A stretch of DNA of 64,000 nt from Saccharothrix saharensis (lineage in GTDB: Bacteria > Actinomycetota > Actinomycetes > Mycobacteriales > Pseudonocardiaceae). Below the pieces are notes generated by a model. It had not been told where the DNA came from. It was given only the letters and a program-made list of their open reading frames with translations, and ran no database searches. Within the stretch, counting starts at the first letter, position 1. The number at the start of each line of letters is the position of its first letter. Location: NCBI RefSeq assembly GCF_006716745.1, contig NZ_VFPP01000001.1, positions 3,844,001-3,908,000 on the forward strand. Direction: 5' to 3'. A program made the position numbers and the translations under genes. Below are positions 60,800 to 64,000 of this stretch, in pieces.

Positions 60800-61672
60800 G
60801 TGCACTCGCAGTTCAGCCCGCACCGGGCGCAACGCGTGGACCTGCCCGGCAGGCACGGCCCGATCGCGGCCCTGCACGCCCCCGCCGCGGGCCGCGACCT
60901 CGGCGCCACGGCGCTGCTCGTGCCCGGCTACACGGGGTCCAAGGAGGACTTCGCGCCGCTGGTCGACCCGATCGCCGACGCGGGCGTCGAGGCCGTCGCG
61001 ATCGACCTGCCCGGCCAGTACGAGTCACCCGGCCCGCCGGCCGAATCCGACTACCGGCCCGAGGTGCTGGGCTCGGTGGTGGCCGAGCTGGTCGCGAAGC
61101 TCGCCGCCGAGGGCAGGCGCGTGCTGCTGCTCGGCCACTCGTTCGGCGGCCTGGTGGCGCGGGGCGCGGTGTTGGCGGGCGCTCCGGTGTCGGGGTTGAC
61201 GTTGATGGCGTCCGGCCCGTCGGAGCTGCCGCCGGGGGCGCGCCGCACCGCCCTGGACTACGGCGAGATCGTGCTGCGCGAGCAGGGCGTGGAGGCGTCG
61301 CAGGAGGTCAACGAGACCCGCCTGGCGCTCAACCCGAACTGGCGCGACGTCCCGCAGGAGCTCAAGGACTTCTACCGGGAGCGGTTCGTGCGCTCGTCGC
61401 CCGCCGGGCTGCTGGGCATGGGCGAGGCGCTGCGCACCGAGCCGGACCTGGTCGCCAAGCTGGCCCGCGTCATGCGGTCGGCGGGCATCCCGTGCCTCGT
61501 GGTGTGCGGTGACCTGGACGACGCGTGGTCGGCCGCGAGCCAGCGGGACATGGCCGAACGCCTCGACGCCGACTTCGCCGTGCTGTCCGGCGTCATGCAC
61601 AACCCGAACACCGAGGCGCCGGAGGCGTTGCTGGCCACGGTGCTGCCGACCTGGCGCGCCTGGCTGGCCTGA
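60800..61672 (+). CDS. Alpha/beta hydrolase
   Basis: The 290-residue protein has PGYTGSKEDF (oxyanion region), AIDLPGQYESPG, the nucleophile elbow GHSFGG, VVCGDLDDAWS as the acid region and VMHNPNTEAPE as the catalytic His region. It begins at GTG 60800, 43 bp after the propeller gene, and is probably cotranscribed. Substrate unknown. Confidence 0.9.
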   Translation: MHSQFSPHRAQRVDLPGRHGPIAALHAPAAGRDLGATALLVPGYTGSKEDFAPLVDPIADAGVEAVAIDLPGQYESPGPPAESDYRPEVLGSVVAELVAKLAAEGRRVLLLGHSFGGLVARGAVLAGAPVSGLTLMASGPSELPPGARRTALDYGEIVLREQGVEASQEVNETRLALNPNWRDVPQELKDFYRERFVRSSPAGLLGMGEALRTEPDLVAKLARVMRSAGIPCLVVCGDLDDAWSAASQRDMAERLDADFAVLSGVMHNPNTEAPEALLATVLPTWRAWLA

Positions 61673-61679
61673 AGGCCGG

Positions 61680-61982
61680 TCAGGCCCACCAGAAGAACCA
61701 CAGGGTCGCGACCGCCAGCAGCACGACCACCAGGCCGCACACCGCCACCACCCAGCCCCGGCGGCGGTCGGCGACGACCTGGGCCACCACCGCGGCGGTG
61801 GCCGCGACGACGTGCCCGATCACCACGTCGAGCCCCGGTCCGGGCAGGTCGTGCGTCGCCGCGTAGACCTGCACGCCGATCATCGCCAGCGCCAGCAGCA
61901 CCAAGCCGACGGCGAGCGCGCCGCTGACGCCGCGCCACAGCCTCGCCAGGCGTGGTTCGGGTCCGCTGTCCACCATCGTCAC
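61680..61982 (-). CDS. Small three-helix membrane protein
   Basis: The 100-residue product has three predicted transmembrane helices (SGALAVGLVLLALAMIGVQV, VVIGHVVAATAAVVAQVV, VVAVCGLVVVLLAVATLWFF). No family is recognised. It is convergent with the hydrolase, 8 bp apart, and lies 11 bp downstream of the RecB-like gene, with which it is probably cotranscribed. Confidence 0.65.
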   Translation of the reverse strand: MTMVDSGPEPRLARLWRGVSGALAVGLVLLALAMIGVQVYAATHDLPGPGLDVVIGHVVAATAAVVAQVVADRRRGWVVAVCGLVVVLLAVATLWFFWWA

Positions 61983-61992
61983 GCGGCCAACT

Positions 61993-62832
61993 CTACGGCG
62001 CGAGCAACGCCCACGGGTCGAGCGCCGGCGCCGCCCGTTGACCTTCGGGGCAGGACCGGCGGAAGTCGCACCACGTGCACTGGTTCCCGGTGCGCGGCGG
62101 GAACAGGATCTCCGGGTCGCCGCCCGCCTCCAGGGTGTCGGTGGCCAGCCGCAGCTCGTCCGCCGCCTCCTCGGCCCGCGACACGTGCCGCCCCAGGCTC
62201 TCCTCGGTGTGCTCCCACACCGCCACCGTGCGCGTCGGCAGGTGGTGCAGCTCGACCCGGTGGCACGGCTTGCGCAGCGTGCGCCGCGCCGCCAGCGCGT
62301 ACAGCGCCAACGCCTGCGAGCCCCGCGCGTCGTCCACGGTCAGCGCGTGCCGGCCGGTCTTGTAGTCGACGATCACGAGTTCGCCGTCACGCAGGTCGAT
62401 CCGGTCGACCCGGCCCTCGGCGACGATCTTGGACGTGGGTGTGGACACCCAGCGCTCGATGCCGACCGGTTCGATCGACGTGTCCAGCCCTTCGACGTAG
62501 TCGCGCACCCAGCCGACCGCGCGGTCCCGGTAGACGGCGGCCTGTTCGGCGTCCCGGAAGCCGTCGTTCTTCCACTGCCGGTGCAGCAACGCGACCGCCT
62601 GCTCGGGGGTGCGGCGCTCGGCGGGCAGGTCGAACAACGCCTTCAACGCGTTGTGCACGACCGCCCCGAGGGTGTTGTGCGCCCACGCCCCACCGCGGGG
62701 CGGCGACGGCCGGTCGAGGTAGGCCATGCGGAAGCGACGCGGGCAGTCGGCCCACGTGGCGAGCTTCGCCGGCGTCACCCGCACGAGCTTCTTCGGCATC
62801 GCGCCGAAGTCGAACCCCAGCTGTTCCTGCAC
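61993..62832 (-). CDS. RecB-family exonuclease (PD-(D/E)XK, Cas4-like)
   Basis: The 279-residue protein has the nuclease core GRVDRIDLRDGELVIVDYKTG with the catalytic Asp and Lys, plus a Cys near the N terminus (WADCPRRF) and a C-terminal cluster (QCTWCDFRRSC) that together could hold a [4Fe-4S] cluster, as in Cas4/AddB. No cas genes are present. Similar single-gene nucleases are widespread in actinobacteria, with an unknown repair role. Confidence 0.88.
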   Translation of the reverse strand: MQEQLGFDFGAMPKKLVRVTPAKLATWADCPRRFRMAYLDRPSPPRGGAWAHNTLGAVVHNALKALFDLPAERRTPEQAVALLHRQWKNDGFRDAEQAAVYRDRAVGWVRDYVEGLDTSIEPVGIERWVSTPTSKIVAEGRVDRIDLRDGELVIVDYKTGRHALTVDDARGSQALALYALAARRTLRKPCHRVELHHLPTRTVAVWEHTEESLGRHVSRAEEAADELRLATDTLEAGGDPEILFPPRTGNQCTWCDFRRSCPEGQRAAPALDPWALLAP

Positions 62833-62865
62833 GGGTCCAAGCTACCCAGGCGGTCCGACAGTCCT

Positions 62866-63723
62866 TCACCCGACGAGGATCTTGCACCCGGTCGCCCGGT
62901 CGGCCAGGGCGTCGAGCACGTCCGGCGACGTCGTCTCCGCGCCGAGCCGCACCGTCTTGTTGGTGCCGTGGTAGTCGCTGGACCCCGTGGTCAGCAGGCC
63001 GAGCTCCCCGGCCAGGCCGCGCAGCCGCGCCCGCGTCCCCGCGTCGTGGTCGGGGTGGTCCACCTCGACGCCGGCCAGCCCCAGGTCGGCGAGGTCGGCC
63101 ACCACCTGGTCGGTGACGATCGGGCCCCGGGAGGTGGCGAACGGGTGCGCGAGGACCGTCACACCGCCCGCCTCGGTGATCATCTGGATCGCCCGCGCCA
63201 CGGGCGTGTCGGTGCGCGGCACGTAGTACCGGCCACCGGTCAGGTACTTGGCGAACGCCTCGTCCACGGTCGACACGACACCGGCCCGGATCAACGCCAT
63301 GGCGAGGTGGGGTCGTCCGGCCGGCGCGTCGGCGGGCATGGCCGCCATCAGCTCGTCGGGGTCGATGGGGAACCCGTCATCGACCATCCGCTCGGCCATC
63401 CGGCGCAGCCGGTGCCGTCGTTCCAGGCGCAGCCTGAGCTGCTCCTCGACCAGCGCGGGCGAGGTGTGGTCGTACAGGTAGGCGAGCAGGTGGACGGTGA
63501 TGACCCGGCCCCGGCCGTCGTCGGACGCGCAGGACAGCTCGGCGCCGCGCACCAGCTTCAAGCCGGGTGGCAGCGCGGCGGCCGCCTCCGCCCAGCCGGC
63601 AGCGGTGTCGTGGTCGGTGAGCGCGACCGCGGTCAAGCCGGTGGCGGCCGCGGCCGCCACCAACTCCGCGGGCGTGTCGGTGCCGTCGGACTCGGTCGAG
63701 TGGGTGTGCAGGTCGATGCGCAC
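62866..63723 (-). CDS. PHP-domain phosphoesterase
   Basis: The 285-residue protein starts RIDLHTHSTESDGTDTP, with the metal-binding HxH of PHP enzymes, followed by ALTDHD, GAELSC, LAHPFATS and SSDYHG. The family contains DNA polymerase-type PHP, histidinol phosphatase-like and oligonucleotide or 3',5'-bisphosphate phosphatases; the RNase AM-like branch is a plausible fit. GTG 63723 has a gggggag site. Confidence 0.88.
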   Translation of the reverse strand: MRIDLHTHSTESDGTDTPAELVAAAAATGLTAVALTDHDTAAGWAEAAAALPPGLKLVRGAELSCASDDGRGRVITVHLLAYLYDHTSPALVEEQLRLRLERRHRLRRMAERMVDDGFPIDPDELMAAMPADAPAGRPHLAMALIRAGVVSTVDEAFAKYLTGGRYYVPRTDTPVARAIQMITEAGGVTVLAHPFATSRGPIVTDQVVADLADLGLAGVEVDHPDHDAGTRARLRGLAGELGLLTTGSSDYHGTNKTVRLGAETTSPDVLDALADRATGCKILVG

Positions 63724-63754
63724 CCCGCCAGTCTCCCCCACGGCCGGGTCGGAC

Positions 63755-64000
63755 CTACGGCACCATCTTCTTGCCGCGCGCCGCCCGCTGCGCCTTGATC
63801 ATCGAGAAGCGCTCCGCCTGGGCCTTCTTGTCACCGAAGGTCAACTCCGAGATGGCGTCGTAGACCTCCTCGGGGTTGGGCAGGTACTCGATCCGGTTGA
63901 GGGCCTGGATCTGACCCGCCGACTCGACCACCAGCGTCCCGAAGCCGAACATGCGCCCGAGCACCGAGCGCTCGTAGGTCAGGTCGGTGACCTTGCTGAT
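63755..64000 (-). CDS. PH-domain membrane protein, C-terminal part (start beyond window)
   Basis: The visible C-terminal ~80 residues (VTDLTYERSVLGRMFGFGTLVVESAG, then LNRIEYLPNPEEVYDAIS) fit the bacterial bPH2/YdbS-type PH domain, followed by a basic tail ending in GKKMVP. The frame is open to the window edge, so the N terminus and any membrane helices lie outside. Confidence 0.75.
   Translation of the reverse strand: MSKVTDLTYERSVLGRMFGFGTLVVESAGQIQALNRIEYLPNPEEVYDAISELTFGDKKAQAERFSMIKAQRAARGKKMVP

Noticed and set aside
61993..62832. Cas4 of a CRISPR locus
   Set aside because: No other cas gene or repeat array is present; standalone RecB/Cas4-like nucleases are common in actinobacteria.

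Overview
The window is about 72% G+C DNA with dense, short-spaced genes, many GTG starts and 4-bp stop/start overlaps. Its gene families are typical of high-GC Actinobacteria. From the combination (SURF1, AdnAB, MoeZ, DUF3152, DUF3107, RhlE and the nitrate assimilation genes) I infer a member of the Pseudonocardiales (Saccharothrix/Lentzea/Actinosynnema-like). The genus is a guess. I see no rRNA, tRNA or CRISPR.

Layout. 1-1.2 kb: end of a SURF1-like gene and cobD. 1.27-8.07 kb: a three-gene operon of a Wadjet/Ept-type SMC plasmid-defence system (DUF2397, DUF2398 and a TIGR02680 SMC ATPase). Its usual fourth gene, the DUF3323-DUF2399 TOPRIM nuclease, is absent. 8.1-9.6 kb: MerR regulator and the old-yellow-enzyme gene it probably controls. 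9.67-10.97 kb: a one-gene cassette between two perfect 35-bp direct repeats. It encodes a protein whose N-terminal ~230 residues look like the DUF3323 half of the missing nuclease, joined to a TIR domain at the point where the nuclease domain should begin. 10.9-13.6 kb: ROK and MarR regulators and an NmrA-like reductase. 13.8-17.5 kb: nudC and two M16 peptidases. 17.8-22.1 kb: DUF2207 membrane protein, two paralogous HExxH metallopeptidases and a small membrane protein. 22.1-23.5 kb: no intact gene. 23.5-28.4 kb: two-component system, K+ channel, M20 peptidase. 28.5-36.8 kb: DoxX, adnB, adnA, an alkyltransferase-like protein and a TPR protein. 37.8-47.6 kb: nitrate/nitrite assimilation block (CbiX chelatase, NnaR-like regulator, nirD, nirB, narK, a flavoprotein reductase and nitrate reductase). 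47.7-64 kb: conserved actinobacterial housekeeping block (TIGR02569, moeZ, DUF3152, hydrolases, TetR, AurF-like, DUF3107, ferritin-like, rhlE, beta-propeller, RecB-like nuclease, PHP).

From memory, much of 13.8-60 kb follows the order around Rv3199c-Rv3212 of Mycobacterium tuberculosis (nudC, channel, adnB, adnA, Atl/MGMT, Rv3205c, moeZ, DUF3152, TetR, DUF3107, Rv3210c, rhlE, Rv3212), with the two-component/peptidase and nitrate blocks as insertions.

The most interesting points are: (1) the Wadjet operon that lacks its nuclease next to a DUF3323-TIR fusion, which suggests an SMC plasmid sensor coupled to an NADase-type effector; (2) the direct repeats bounding that TIR gene; (3) three families of short dispersed repeats, two of which lie in frame inside protein genes (the SMC gene and adnB) and one of which carries perfect LexA/SOS boxes.
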